DNA of 35,343 nucleotides. Origin: Clostridiales bacterium. GTDB taxonomy: Bacteria > Bacillota > Clostridia > Christensenellales > Aristaeellaceae. The DNA lies in contig JAQXLU010000020.1 of assembly GCA_029012285.1 (NCBI GenBank), positions 1 to 35,343 on the forward strand, in the 5' to 3' direction. This document shows, in pieces, positions 1 to 7,986 of this stretch; position 1 is the first letter of the stretch, and each line of letters starts with the position of its first letter. The notes under the pieces are model-generated. The model saw only the letters and a list, made by a program, of their open reading frames with translations. It was not told the origin of the DNA and did not search any database. The position numbers and the translations under genes are program-made.

Positions 1-2409
1 GCGCTTGTTGTCCGCCGACGCAGCGCGGACAAGCTCATATTGTCCGCGGCTCATGGCTTTCATGCGGCGGTTGGCGTGGCGCAGGATGCGCTCAAAGAAG
101 GCCATCTGCACATAGGATTCCAGCATGATCTTCTCCCGGCCTTCCAATCGGCCGTTGGCCGTGCGGGACAATTCGGTCAGCCACATGAGGCGCTGATCCT
201 CGCGCAGCAGCGCTGAGCGCGCCCGGGCGATTTGCTCCTGGGCCTGGCGGTTGCGCCCGAGCCGGACGATCAAGGCGCGCATGCCGCCGTTGAGCCACTG
301 GCGGTTCTCCTCCAGCGACGCGAGCTGCGCGTCCAGGGCGGTCAGTTCAACCTCCGGCAGTGTGGATAGCTGCGCGCGATAGGCCTCGCGCTGGCCCTGG
401 TGAGCGGTCAGGTCGTCCGTGGCCTTGCGGTGCGCTGCATCCGCGGCGGCAATGGTCTGTTCAATGGCCGCTGCCTGCTGGCGGAGCTGGGTGATCCTTG
501 CCTGTGCAGCGCGTTTGCTCGGATAGGCCAGCTTTGCAGATAGCGCGTCCGATTGCGCCATCAGAGCCGCGAGGGTCGCCTGTTCCGCCGCGATGGACGC
601 GATAAGGGTGTTGAGCGAGGATTGCTTTTGCGCAAGCGACGCTTCCTGTGCGGGGAGGGCCTTGCATAGCGCCTCGTACCGGGCAGCACCCTGGCGGGCG
701 GCGCAGTGCTTTTGCTGGGCCTCCTCCAGCTGCCGGGTGAGCGCGTCCCTTCGCTGCTGAGCAAAGGAAGGGAGCTGCTCCAACGCGGTGGAACCAAGGC
801 ATGCTTCTGCCTGTGCCTGTACGGCTGCTTCCCGCTGCTCCGCGTCCGCCTTTGCAAGCATGTATGCGCTTTGCGCCGCGTGCTCGCGCTGCTGGGCGGT
901 GTCCCGGGCTTGCTCAGCGGCCTTCACCGCCGCTTGATCCACCGCCGATTCCGGCAGCGCTGCGGGCTGGGGATGATGCGTGCTGCCGCATACCGGGCAG
1001 GGGGCCCCGGGCCGCAGGGATTCCTTCGCCAAATGCCCTGCCTGCTGGGAGAACCATGCCGCCGACAGCTGCTGATACCGCGCCTGAGCCTCGGTGGTCG
1101 CGCGCAGGCTGCTCTGCCACTGTGCGCCCCGAAGCTGCGCGTCCCTACGGGTATGCAGCAACGTATCGTATTCCCGGCAGAGCGCGTCCAGCTCGTCCAG
1201 TGCGTGCTGAGTCTGCTCGTAGGCTTGCTTTTGCCGTTCAGCCTCCGCCGCGCAGGAGGTCAAGGCAGCCTGTTCCGCCCTGCATCGCGCGATGGCCTTC
1301 TCCTCATTCGTCGCGCCCGATTGCAGAGCGTCCGCGTCCGCCTGGGCTTCCCGGATATGGCTGCTCAATGCGCGTGCCTTCTCGTTGCATGCGTCGAGCT
1401 GGTCGTAATCCGGCATCAGCGCCTCAATGGACGCGGCCTCCGTGGTGGATAGCGCGGCCCGGGGCTGCTCCTGGCGCGCCGTGTTCAGCGCGGCGGAGGT
1501 GGATTCTAGCAATGCCGCATCCCGCGAAAGCTGCGCATCGGCTTGTTGCAACTGATGCAGCAGCTTTTGCCGCAGCAGCGCCTGCTCCCGCTGACGCGCC
1601 AGCGCCCTGCCGTCCTCATCCACCTGATGCAGCGCGGTTTGCATTGCAGATTCCGCCTCCGCGTCATGCGCGATGTAGGCAGATAGCAGCGCGTCCGCCT
1701 CCGAAGGGGCCAGCGTGTCCTCTTGCAGGGCAGTCAGCTGGTCGGCCTGCGCATCCTCCGGGTCAGCCTCCACGGTGCGCAACGCATCCCGGATGATGCG
1801 CCGCTGCTCGTCGCAGACGCGCTTTTGCTCGGCGGCATCCTGGTTGAGCCGATCCTGCAAACGGTTGTAATTCGCAGTGGAGAACAAATCCCGGAAGAGC
1901 TCGCGGCGCTTGTCTGTGTCGGCCCGGAGCAGCTCGCGAAATTCCCCCTGGGCAATCATGGAAACCTGCTTGAACTGCTCCCGGGTCAGCCCCAGCAGCT
2001 CGATCAGGCGACGGTTGACCGATCTGTCCGCCACAGTGATGCCGTCGGGCAGCGTCAATTCCACGCTGGGCTTTTCTTCCACCAGGCCTGTGCCGCGCAG
2101 GCTGGGCCGCATGTACGCCGGACTTCTACGGACGGTGTAGGTCTGATCGTGGTGGCGGAAGGTCAGCTTCACATAGGTGGGCACATCGGGCGTGGCGTAG
2201 GTGCAGCGCAGCATCTTGACGGTGCGCTCGTTGCTGCCGGAGGGGTCATCGTAGAGCGCATAGGTGATCGCGTCAAAGATGGTCGTCTTGCCCGCGCCCG
2301 TGTCGCCGCAGATGAGGTACAGCCCCGTTTCCCCCAGGCATGAGAAATCCAGCTCCTGCACACCGGCGTAGGAGCCAAAGGCACTCATGGTCATTTTCAG
2401 CGGTCTCAT
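1..2409 (-). CDS. sbcC: SbcC, ATPase subunit of the SbcCD nuclease (3' part cut by window edge)
   Basis: Large SMC/Rad50-like ATPase that works with SbcD to open and cut hairpins and blocked DNA ends in the cytoplasm. The first 803 codons are present and no stop was met where I checked the frame. The N-terminus has the Walker A loop CGDTGAGKTT (about residue 35) after an SMC-like start, and the Q-loop region SMIAQGEFRELL follows. Long Ala/Glu/Arg/Gln-rich coiled coils flank a zinc hook CPVCGSTHHP at about residues 471-480. The last visible residues (MSRGQYELVR) match the region just before the signature/Walker B half, so roughly 200 C-terminal residues lie outside the window. The ATG overlaps the sbcD stop as ATGA, so the two genes are translationally coupled. 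No long ORF on the other strand here is credible. Confidence 0.95.
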   Translation of the reverse strand, partial: MRPLKMTMSAFGSYAGVQELDFSCLGETGLYLICGDTGAGKTTIFDAITYALYDDPSGSNERTVKMLRCTYATPDVPTYVKLTFRHHDQTYTVRRSPAYMRPSLRGTGLVEEKPSVELTLPDGITVADRSVNRRLIELLGLTREQFKQVSMIAQGEFRELLRADTDKRRELFRDLFSTANYNRLQDRLNQDAAEQKRVCDEQRRIIRDALRTVEADPEDAQADQLTALQEDTLAPSEADALLSAYIAHDAEAESAMQTALHQVDEDGRALARQREQALLRQKLLHQLQQADAQLSRDAALLESTSAALNTARQEQPRAALSTTEAASIEALMPDYDQLDACNEKARALSSHIREAQADADALQSGATNEEKAIARCRAEQAALTSCAAEAERQKQAYEQTQHALDELDALCREYDTLLHTRRDAQLRGAQWQSSLRATTEAQARYQQLSAAWFSQQAGHLAKESLRPGAPCPVCGSTHHPQPAALPESAVDQAAVKAAEQARDTAQQREHAAQSAYMLAKADAEQREAAVQAQAEACLGSTALEQLPSFAQQRRDALTRQLEEAQQKHCAARQGAARYEALCKALPAQEASLAQKQSSLNTLIASIAAEQATLAALMAQSDALSAKLAYPSKRAAQARITQLRQQAAAIEQTIAAADAAHRKATDDLTAHQGQREAYRAQLSTLPEVELTALDAQLASLEENRQWLNGGMRALIVRLGRNRQAQEQIARARSALLREDQRLMWLTELSRTANGRLEGREKIMLESYVQMAFFERILRHANRRMKAMSRGQYELVRAASADNKR

Positions 2410-3563
2410 GCCCTGTCCTCCCAGATCTCGCGGATGAGGCGCTCCATATAATGGGTTTGCTCCTCGCTCATGTCCATCCCGTTGGCTTGCTGGTAGAATG
2501 CCTCAAACAGGGAAAGCGGGGTGTGCTTGTTCGCATCCACCGCCGTGGAGAAGTCCTCTGCCTCGCGGGTGCGTGCGTTGTCCCAGTCCAGGTGGGTGAT
2601 GCGGGGGTACACCTGGCGCAGGCGGTTCATTACGTCCGGGATGGGCGTGTCGTCGGTGAGAATCACGTGGGTGTAAGCATCCCGGTCAGCATGGCGGAGG
2701 AATGCCTCGCCGGTGACTTCCTCAAAGCGGCCCTTCACCTCCGCCAGGCGGCGCGGCGCGGGAATGGTCTCGTGGCGTAAGGTCACGCTGTGGTCAGCGG
2801 AGAGCTCCGCGATGGTGACGGACTTCTCCATGCCCGCCTCGGAAAAGTCGTAGGCCATGGGCGTGCCGCAATAGTGGATGCGCTCGCTGCCCACGTTCTG
2901 CCTGCGGTGCAGATGGCCCAGCGCCACAAGGTCGAAGGGGGCGAAGCAACGGGCTTCCACCAGGTCGCTGCCACCCACGTTTACCTCTGCCGTGGCATAG
3001 AATAGCGTTTCCTCCGAGCCGCTGAGCGCACCGCCCGCCACAAACTGGTGCGCCACGAGCACATTGCGCCGCGTCGGGTTAATGGTCATGTGACGGATGG
3101 CGCAATTCACCGCGTCGTTGGTCGTTTCAATGTTTTCCTCGGGGAAGAATGGCCGAACCGTGGCAGCCTTCAAAAAGGGGAGGAGCCACACATCCACAGG
3201 CCCGGCGTCGTCCACCAGGGTGACGGGGGTGACTTGCCCGCGATAGACGGGGGAAATGTGCAGTCCGCTTTCCTGCAGCGGCCCGGAGAGGAAGGAGAGT
3301 CGCTCCGCCGAATCGTGGTTGCCGTTGATGACGCACACCGTCGTCTCCCTTGTCAGCGCCGCCAGGAAGGTATCCAGCAGCTGGGTGGCATACACCGGCG
3401 GAACGCTGCGGTCATACACATCTCCCGCGATGAGCACCGCCTGGGGCTTTTCCGCCTGGGCGATCAGGCGAATGCGTTCGAGCATTTCCGCCTGTTCCTC
3501 CTGCAGGGAATACCGGTGCAGCTGGCGCCCCAGGTGCAAGTCGGACAGGATCAGGAACTTCAT
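2406..3563 (-). CDS. sbcD: SbcD, Mre11-like nuclease subunit
   Basis: Metallophosphoesterase-type exo/endonuclease that partners SbcC in processing hairpins and double-strand ends. The protein has 385 residues, normal for the family. The phosphoesterase motifs are in order: SDLHLGR near residue 7, GDVYDRSVPP near 48, NGNHDSAERL near 80, VAHQF, and LGHLHRRQ. The start at 3563 (MKFLILSDLHLG) is chosen over an upstream in-frame codon because GGGAGG sits about 10 nt before it and the protein then begins with the conserved first strand. It is the first gene of the sbcD-sbcC operon; the 4-base ATGA overlap joins it to sbcC. A good promoter lies just upstream, facing the TetR-type gene. Confidence 0.96.
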   Translation of the reverse strand: MKFLILSDLHLGRQLHRYSLQEEQAEMLERIRLIAQAEKPQAVLIAGDVYDRSVPPVYATQLLDTFLAALTRETTVCVINGNHDSAERLSFLSGPLQESGLHISPVYRGQVTPVTLVDDAGPVDVWLLPFLKAATVRPFFPEENIETTNDAVNCAIRHMTINPTRRNVLVAHQFVAGGALSGSEETLFYATAEVNVGGSDLVEARCFAPFDLVALGHLHRRQNVGSERIHYCGTPMAYDFSEAGMEKSVTIAELSADHSVTLRHETIPAPRRLAEVKGRFEEVTGEAFLRHADRDAYTHVILTDDTPIPDVMNRLRQVYPRITHLDWDNARTREAEDFSTAVDANKHTPLSLFEAFYQQANGMDMSEEQTHYMERLIREIWEDRA

Positions 3564-3594
3564 GTCGTGCTTCCTCCCAATGGTTACTGCACCT

Positions 3595-3623
3595 ATTATC
3601 CCCCATGGCGGCGGATTCGTCAA
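3595..3623 (-). promoter_or_regulatory. sigma-A promoter of sbcDC
   Basis: Read on the minus strand: -35 TTGACG (3623-3618), 17-bp spacer, -10 GATAAT (3600-3595), about 32 nt before the sbcD start. Its -35 lies inside the inverted repeat shared with the divergent regulator. Confidence 0.7.
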
Positions 3624-3651
3624 GTATCCCGTCATTTCTATGCTTGACGAA
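3616..3651. repeat. Perfect 9-bp inverted repeat spanning two divergent -35 boxes (candidate operator)
   Basis: TTCGTCAAG (3616-3624) and CTTGACGAA (3643-3651) are exact inverted copies separated by 18 bp. Each arm contains the -35 box of one divergent promoter, sbcDC leftward and the TetR-type gene rightward. This is the natural place for an autoregulatory TetR operator, but the arms could match partly because both promoters use TTGACG. Confidence 0.5.
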
Positions 3652-3672
3652 AGGCGGGCCTTGGCCTATACT
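3644..3672 (+). promoter_or_regulatory. sigma-A promoter of the TetR-type gene
   Basis: -35 TTGACG (3644-3649), 17-bp spacer, -10 TATACT (3667-3672). A second TATACT overlaps at 3672-3677. The gene's ATG is 33 nt further on. Confidence 0.7.
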
Positions 3673-3705
3673 ATACTTTATAACCAGCAGAAGGAGAACG
3701 AGGCC

Positions 3706-4386
3706 ATGCGCAAGGGCGATGAAAAAAGACAGGAGCTGCTCCAGGCGGCGGAAAGGCTGTTTTGCCAGCAGGGGTACGAAAGGACCAGTGTGCAGGACAT
3801 CCTGAATGAAATTTCACTGTCCAAGGGCGGGTTCTACCATCACTTTGCCAGCAAGGAGGAGGTGCTCACGGCCCTGTGCGACCGCCGCGCGGAGAGGGCT
3901 GCGATGTATACCGCAGAGGCGCTGTCCCAGGCGGAAAGCGCGCTGCAGCGCCTGAACGCGGTGCTGCACGGCTTCATGCCGCTGCGCCGGGAGGAGGCCG
4001 ATTTTGTGGCCATGCTGCTGCCCACCATCGAGAAAGCGGAGGGCCGGGGCATCGCCATGACCTACCAGGACGCGCTGGTTGCCCACTTTTCCCCGCTGCT
4101 CAAGGCAGAAATCGCCGCAGCATCGGCGGTGGAAGCCATCTATCCGCCGGTGAAGGACATCGAGGGGGTGATTCTCCATCTGGTGAACCACTGCTGGATG
4201 GAAGCCGCCGCAGAGATGGCCTGTGCCCGCCGGGAGGGTCAGCGGCTGGAACAGCTGACGCTGCTGCACCTGCTGGAGAAATACCGCCGCGCCATCGAAG
4301 CGCTGCTGGACGCGCCCTTTGGCTCGATGGAGATCATCCGCGTGGAGGAATGGGACGAGGTATTCCGGCAGATGAAGGATATATAA
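3706..4386 (+). CDS. TetR/AcrR-family transcriptional regulator
   Basis: Predicted dimeric DNA-binding repressor of 226 residues. The N-terminal TetR helix-turn-helix is clear: RQELLQAAERLF, then TSVQDILNEISLSKGGFYHH and FASKEEVL (about residues 8-55). The rest is a helical ligand/dimer domain with no recognisable specificity. The start is set by AAGGAG nine bases before ATG 3706; the open frame extends upstream only through the promoter. It is divergent from sbcDC across about 140 bp with back-to-back promoters and a shared inverted repeat, which suggests autoregulation and possibly control of sbcDC (inference). No transporter, the usual target of such regulators, is adjacent. It is followed by a hairpin terminator. 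Confidence 0.92.
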   Translation: MRKGDEKRQELLQAAERLFCQQGYERTSVQDILNEISLSKGGFYHHFASKEEVLTALCDRRAERAAMYTAEALSQAESALQRLNAVLHGFMPLRREEADFVAMLLPTIEKAEGRGIAMTYQDALVAHFSPLLKAEIAAASAVEAIYPPVKDIEGVILHLVNHCWMEAAAEMACARREGQRLEQLTLLHLLEKYRRAIEALLDAPFGSMEIIRVEEWDEVFRQMKDI

Positions 4387-4407
4387 GGCGACAATAAAAG
4401 CATATGG

Positions 4408-4444
4408 AAACGCGCAGACCGCTGTGACAGCCTGCGCGTGTTTC
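4408..4444. terminator. Rho-independent terminator after the TetR-type gene, probably bidirectional
   Basis: Stem ACGCGCAG (4410-4417) / CTGCGCGT (4432-4439) encloses a smaller GCTG-tga-CAGC hairpin. It is followed by GTTTCATTT on the plus strand and flanked by AAA on the other side. The convergent kinase pseudogene ends at 4443. Confidence 0.6.
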
Positions 4445-4843
4445 ATTTGATGGCATCAATGATATTCCGCATCTCCCGGACGATCTGTCCGGGGGATTTG
4501 TTGTCCATCCAAATCAAATGATCCCTGCATGCCCCGGCTCATGCAGCCAGTGTGTAATCCTTTGCAGTTATGGCGTCCAGGATGGGCCTGCGGATGTCCT
4601 CATACATCGCCACCACCGAGGAAAACACGACATAATCAAATCCGGATTGCAGATAATTGTCCAGCGCAAAAGCCATCACCCGGTCGCCATTGCGTAGCCG
4701 GGGATCCTGTACCGAAAACGGGTTGACGCACCATGCCATTCGCCGTCAAAGAACGCGCTGTTCTCATAGGACTGAAACAGCAAATCCGCGACCGTCGTTT
4801 TGCCCACGCAGGGCGAACCGGTAATGAGAATCAGCTTCTGCAT
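4443..4843 (-). pseudogene. Decayed P-loop nucleotide/nucleoside kinase-like gene
   Basis: The reading frame is broken. From ATG 4843, preceded by AGGAGGG, it begins with a P-loop kinase N-terminus (LILITGSPCVGKTTVADLL) and runs to FFDGEW. One base is then missing near 4736-4741 (family motif DGxWxWxxNPF), and the protein continues in another frame as WCVNPFSVQDPRLRNG, YVVFSSVVAMYEDIRRPILD and AKDYTL. A TGA follows at 4541-4539. The same frame then resumes with the family C-terminus DHLIWMDNKSPGQIVREMRN and IIDAIK, ending at TGA 4445-4443. About 40 residues between DYTL and DHLI appear deleted. An intact relative would be about 170-180 residues. It lies 15 bp behind the YgiQ gene and would have been co-transcribed. 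Recent decay is likely, because the remaining segments still match well. Confidence 0.75.
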
Positions 4844-4858
4844 TGATTACCCTCCTGT

Positions 4859-6811
4859 TTACCTCCGTCCCCGGGCGCGCCCTCTGCCCGGGCCGCCCTC
4901 CTCGTTGCCGTGGCGGCGGGGCTTGGTGGGCAGCTTGTCCGCATGGCGGATGGCTTTGCGCTCGTGGGCGGGGTTGTCGCGCTTGCCGGTGCTGCGCCGG
5001 GCCTCCCGCAGCGATTCGCGCTCCGGCGGCACAAGGCATTCGCGGCCCGTGCCGATCAGATCCTCCCGCCCGGCCAGCCGCAGCGCCTTGCGCACCAGCT
5101 CATGATTGCGCGGATTGCCAAACTGCATCAGCGCGCGCTGCATGGCCTTGTCTTCCGGCGAACGGGCGACAAAGACCGGCTTCATCGTGCGGGGATCCAG
5201 CCCGGTGTAGAACATGCAGGTGCTCAGCGTGCCGGGCGTCGGGTAAAAATCCTGCACCTGGTCGGGCTGGAAGCCGATGTCCCTCAAATAGCAGGCCAGC
5301 TCGACCGCGGCGTTCAGATCGCTGCCGGGGTGGCTGGACATCAAATAGGGGATCAGATACTGCCGCTTGTCCAGCCTTCCGTTGACCTGCGCATACTTTT
5401 CGCAGAAGGCGTCGTATAGCTCCCGGCGGGGCTTGCCCATCTTGTCCAGCACATAGGGGCAAACGTGCTCCGGTGCGACCTTCAGCTGCCCGGACACGTG
5501 ATGCTCGCAGAACTCCTTGAGGAAGGAGGCATTGTGGGGGTCGGCCATGATGTAGTCATAGCGCAGCCCGGAGCGGACGAACACCTTCTTCACCCTGGGC
5601 AGCTCCCGCAGCTGGCGCAGCAGGGCCATGAATTCCGAGTGATCGACCTCCAGGTTCTTGCAGGGGCGGGGAAAAAGGCACTGCCGCTGCTTGCATGCGC
5701 CAACCTTCATCTGATTCGGGCAGGCGGGCTTGCGGAAATTTGCCGTCGGGCCGCCCACATCGTGGATGTAGCCCTTGAAGTTGGGTAGCGTCGTCAAAAG
5801 CCGGGCTTCCTTGACGATGGATTCCGGGCTGCGGCTCTGAATGATGCGCCCCTGGTGGAAGGTGATGGCGCAGAAGGAGCACGACCCAAAGCAGCCCCTG
5901 GTGGAGGCCAGGGAGAATTCAACCTCCTGCAATGCGCTCACGCCGCCGTCCGCGTCATACATGGGATGCCAGGTGCGGGTGTAGGGCAGCTCATACACCG
6001 CGTCCAACGCCTCCCGTGACAGGGGCAACGACGGCTGATTCTGGATCAGATACCGGTCCTTGTCCTGCTGCTGGCACATGCGCTTGCCCCGGATGGGGTC
6101 CTGCTCGTCATACTGCATGATGAAGGCCTCGCAGTACTTCTTCCTGTCCGCTGTGACCTCTTGGTGGCTGGGAAGCTGCAAGCAGGATGCATCCGCCGTC
6201 CTGGACATGTAGCAGATGCCGCGGATGCGGGGCAGCTCCGCCGGATTCATGCCGTCCGCCACCCAGTTGGCGCACTCGACGATGCTTGTTTCGCCCATGC
6301 CGTACATCAGCAGCGTCGCGCCGGAATCCACCAGGATGCTGTGGCGTACCCTGTCGTCCCAGTAATCGTAGTGGGAAAAGCGCCGCAGGGAGGCTTCCAC
6401 TCCGCCAATCAGGATGGGCACATCCCGGTATGCCTGGCGGATGCGGTTGCAGTAGACGATCACCGCGCGGTCAGGGCGCATCCCGGCCTTGCCGCCGGGG
6501 GCGTAGGCGTCATCATGGCGGCGCTTTTTGGCGACGGTATAGTGGTTGACCATGCTGTCGATCACGCCGGAGGACACCAGGAAGCCCAGCCTTGGCCGCC
6601 CGAAGCGCTTGAAGGCGCTTTCATCCTGCCAGGGTGGCAGGCAGAGCATCGCCACGCGATACCCCGCCTTTTCCAGCACACGGCTGATGATGGCATGCCC
6701 GAAGGAGGGGTGATCCACATAGGCTTCGCCCACGACATACACAAAATCCGGCGCATCCCAGCCACGGGCATGGCATTCCTCCAGGGTGACAGGCAAAAAG
6801 GTCTTGTTCAT
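4859..6811 (-). CDS. YgiQ-family radical SAM protein
   Basis: Radical SAM enzyme of the conserved but uncharacterised YgiQ family; 650 residues, normal length. An N-terminal domain (MNKTFLPVTLEEC, FVYVVGEAYVDHPSFGHAII) precedes the radical SAM core. The cluster motif CFGSCSFC lies at about residue 310. Conserved GGVEASLRRFSHYDYWDDRV and IHDVGGPTANFRKPACPNQ segments are present. The C-terminus is a basic tail rich in Arg and Gly, typical of this family. ATG 6811 is chosen because AGAGGG precedes it by about 9 bases; an upstream TTG is weaker. The gene has its own promoter and once shared a transcript with the kinase remnant downstream. The reaction is unknown. Confidence 0.93.
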   Translation of the reverse strand: MNKTFLPVTLEECHARGWDAPDFVYVVGEAYVDHPSFGHAIISRVLEKAGYRVAMLCLPPWQDESAFKRFGRPRLGFLVSSGVIDSMVNHYTVAKKRRHDDAYAPGGKAGMRPDRAVIVYCNRIRQAYRDVPILIGGVEASLRRFSHYDYWDDRVRHSILVDSGATLLMYGMGETSIVECANWVADGMNPAELPRIRGICYMSRTADASCLQLPSHQEVTADRKKYCEAFIMQYDEQDPIRGKRMCQQQDKDRYLIQNQPSLPLSREALDAVYELPYTRTWHPMYDADGGVSALQEVEFSLASTRGCFGSCSFCAITFHQGRIIQSRSPESIVKEARLLTTLPNFKGYIHDVGGPTANFRKPACPNQMKVGACKQRQCLFPRPCKNLEVDHSEFMALLRQLRELPRVKKVFVRSGLRYDYIMADPHNASFLKEFCEHHVSGQLKVAPEHVCPYVLDKMGKPRRELYDAFCEKYAQVNGRLDKRQYLIPYLMSSHPGSDLNAAVELACYLRDIGFQPDQVQDFYPTPGTLSTCMFYTGLDPRTMKPVFVARSPEDKAMQRALMQFGNPRNHELVRKALRLAGREDLIGTGRECLVPPERESLREARRSTGKRDNPAHERKAIRHADKLPTKPRRHGNEEGGPGRGRARGRR

Positions 6812-6843
6812 CAGCGAACCCTCTTTCCGCAAGGTATGTCACC

Positions 6844-6872
6844 ATTGTAGAGGAAGCCGCCTTGAAAGTCAA
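6844..6872 (-). promoter_or_regulatory. sigma-A promoter of the YgiQ gene
   Basis: Minus strand: -35 TTGACT (6872-6867), 17-bp spacer, -10 TACAAT (6849-6844), 33 nt before the start codon. It is divergent from the deoD promoter. Confidence 0.7.
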
Positions 6873-6887
6873 GCATGCAAATACCGG

Positions 6888-6916
6888 TGGACAAAGCGCA
6901 CGCTTCATGGTAAAAT
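6888..6916 (+). promoter_or_regulatory. sigma-A promoter of deoD
   Basis: -35 TGGACA (6888-6893), 17-bp spacer, -10 TAAAAT (6911-6916), 37 nt before the deoD ATG. Confidence 0.6.
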
Positions 6917-6952
6917 GCAGGCAGAGAAATCGTGACCGAAAGGAGCGTTCCT

Positions 6953-7654
6953 ATGATTCCGACCCCCCATATCACCGCCAGGGAGGGCGATTTTGCCCCC
7001 ACTGTCCTCATGCCCGGCGACCCGCTGCGGGCCAAGTTCATCGCCGACACCTATCTGGAGGACGCGGTGCTGGTCAATAACACCCGGGGCGTGCAGGGGC
7101 ACACCGGCTTCTACAAGGGCAAGCGCGTGTCCGTGATGGCCAGCGGCATGGGCATGCCCTCCATCGGCATCTATTCCTACGAGCTGTTCAACTACTATGG
7201 CGTGGAGAACATCATCCGCGTGGGTACGGCGGGCAGGATCAGCCAAAGTCTGAAGGTGCGCGACGTTGTGGCGGGTATGAGCGCGTATACCAATTCCTCC
7301 TTCGGGGAACAGTATGGCTTCCAGGGTCATTTGGCGCCCTGCTGCTCCTGGAAGCTGCTTAAGGCGGCGGTGGAGGCTGGCGAGCGCCTCGGCGCGCATG
7401 TTGTCCCCGGCGCGCTGTATTCCTCCGATGTGTTCTATGACGAACGCCCCCAGGGGAAGATCCTCCAGGGCCTGGGTGTGCTCGCGGTGGAAATGGAAGC
7501 GGCCGCGCTCTACCTCACCGCAGCCCGCGCGGGAAAGAACGCGCTGTCCATCTGCACCATCTCCGACAATCCCTTCACCGGGGAAGGCCTGAGCGCGGAG
7601 GAACGCCAGAACTCCTTCACCCAGATGATGGAGATTGCCTTGGAAATCGCCTGA
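6953..7654 (+). CDS. deoD: Purine nucleoside phosphorylase, DeoD type
   Basis: Cytoplasmic hexameric-type phosphorylase of purine (deoxy)nucleosides, giving free base and (deoxy)ribose 1-phosphate in nucleotide salvage. The product has 233 residues, as expected. Family motifs are TPHITA at the N-terminus, MPGDPLRAKFIA (phosphate binding), ASGMGMPSIGIYSYEL, IIRVGTAG, EMEAAALY (ribose binding) and SDNPFTGE with the catalytic Asp. ATG 6953 follows AAAGGAG by 7-8 bases; the upstream in-frame start lacks an SD. It is followed after 14 bp by a small ferredoxin gene with its own SD, likely on the same transcript, which ends at the hairpin at 7954-7986. Confidence 0.97.
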   Translation: MIPTPHITAREGDFAPTVLMPGDPLRAKFIADTYLEDAVLVNNTRGVQGHTGFYKGKRVSVMASGMGMPSIGIYSYELFNYYGVENIIRVGTAGRISQSLKVRDVVAGMSAYTNSSFGEQYGFQGHLAPCCSWKLLKAAVEAGERLGAHVVPGALYSSDVFYDERPQGKILQGLGVLAVEMEAAALYLTAARAGKNALSICTISDNPFTGEGLSAEERQNSFTQMMEIALEIA

Positions 7655-7668
7655 ATGGGAGGATGCTC

Positions 7669-7947
7669 ATGACCCGATTGCTTTATGACGATGAAAAGCT
7701 GCGCGTCCGCGTTTGCGGCGGCATCCACTGTGCCGGAAACGGCGGCGGACGTGCGCTGGAGGACGCTTTCCAGGATGCGCTGGAAGCAGCCGGTATCGCA
7801 GCGCAGGTGGAGCTATTGCGGGCCCACTGCCTCGGCGCATGCCAGGATGGCCCCTGCGTGCGCATCGCGGGGGAGCGATTCTACCATGTGCAGACAGCGG
7901 ATGTGCCCGGCCTGGTGCGCGATGAAATTCTCCCGCGCATGAAATGA
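7669..7947 (+). CDS. Small thioredoxin-like [2Fe-2S] ferredoxin domain protein
   Basis: A 92-residue single-domain protein resembling the [2Fe-2S] thioredoxin-like fold of NuoE/HndA subunits and stand-alone Trx-like ferredoxins. The cysteine pattern fits: C16 and C21 (VCGGIHCAGNGG), then C54 and C58 (AHCLGAC), plus an extra C63 in DGPCVRI. It would be a soluble electron carrier; the partner is not evident. ATG 7669 is preferred over ATG 7663, because GGGAGG ends at 7662 and would touch the first ATG but stands 6 bases from the second. It lies directly behind deoD and before a terminator. A redox role tied to purine salvage is not established. Confidence 0.85.
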   Translation: MTRLLYDDEKLRVRVCGGIHCAGNGGGRALEDAFQDALEAAGIAAQVELLRAHCLGACQDGPCVRIAGERFYHVQTADVPGLVRDEILPRMK

Positions 7948-7953
7948 TCCCAT

Positions 7954-7986
7954 AAGGCAGACGGAATGTACCGCCTGCCTTTTATT
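7954..7986. terminator. Bidirectional terminator between the ferredoxin gene and sigF
   Basis: AAGGCAG-a-CGG (7954-7964) pairs with CCG-c-CTGCCTT (7971-7982), followed by TTTATT on the plus strand and preceded by A-rich sequence. The TAA of the convergent sigF lies in its edge. Confidence 0.65.

Noticed and set aside
706-1796. Plus-strand frames of 248 and 331 codons over sbcC
   Set aside because: Composition is low-complexity Arg/Ala/Pro; the minus frame reads SbcC coiled coil and zinc hook.
4539-4739. 66-codon minus-strand frame as a separate small gene
   Set aside because: It is the out-of-frame middle part of the broken kinase; it lacks its own SD and continues the N-terminal piece.
4529-5385. 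Plus-strand frames opposite the kinase remnant and YgiQ C-terminus
   Set aside because: No motif or SD, and they overlap a well-supported minus-strand gene.
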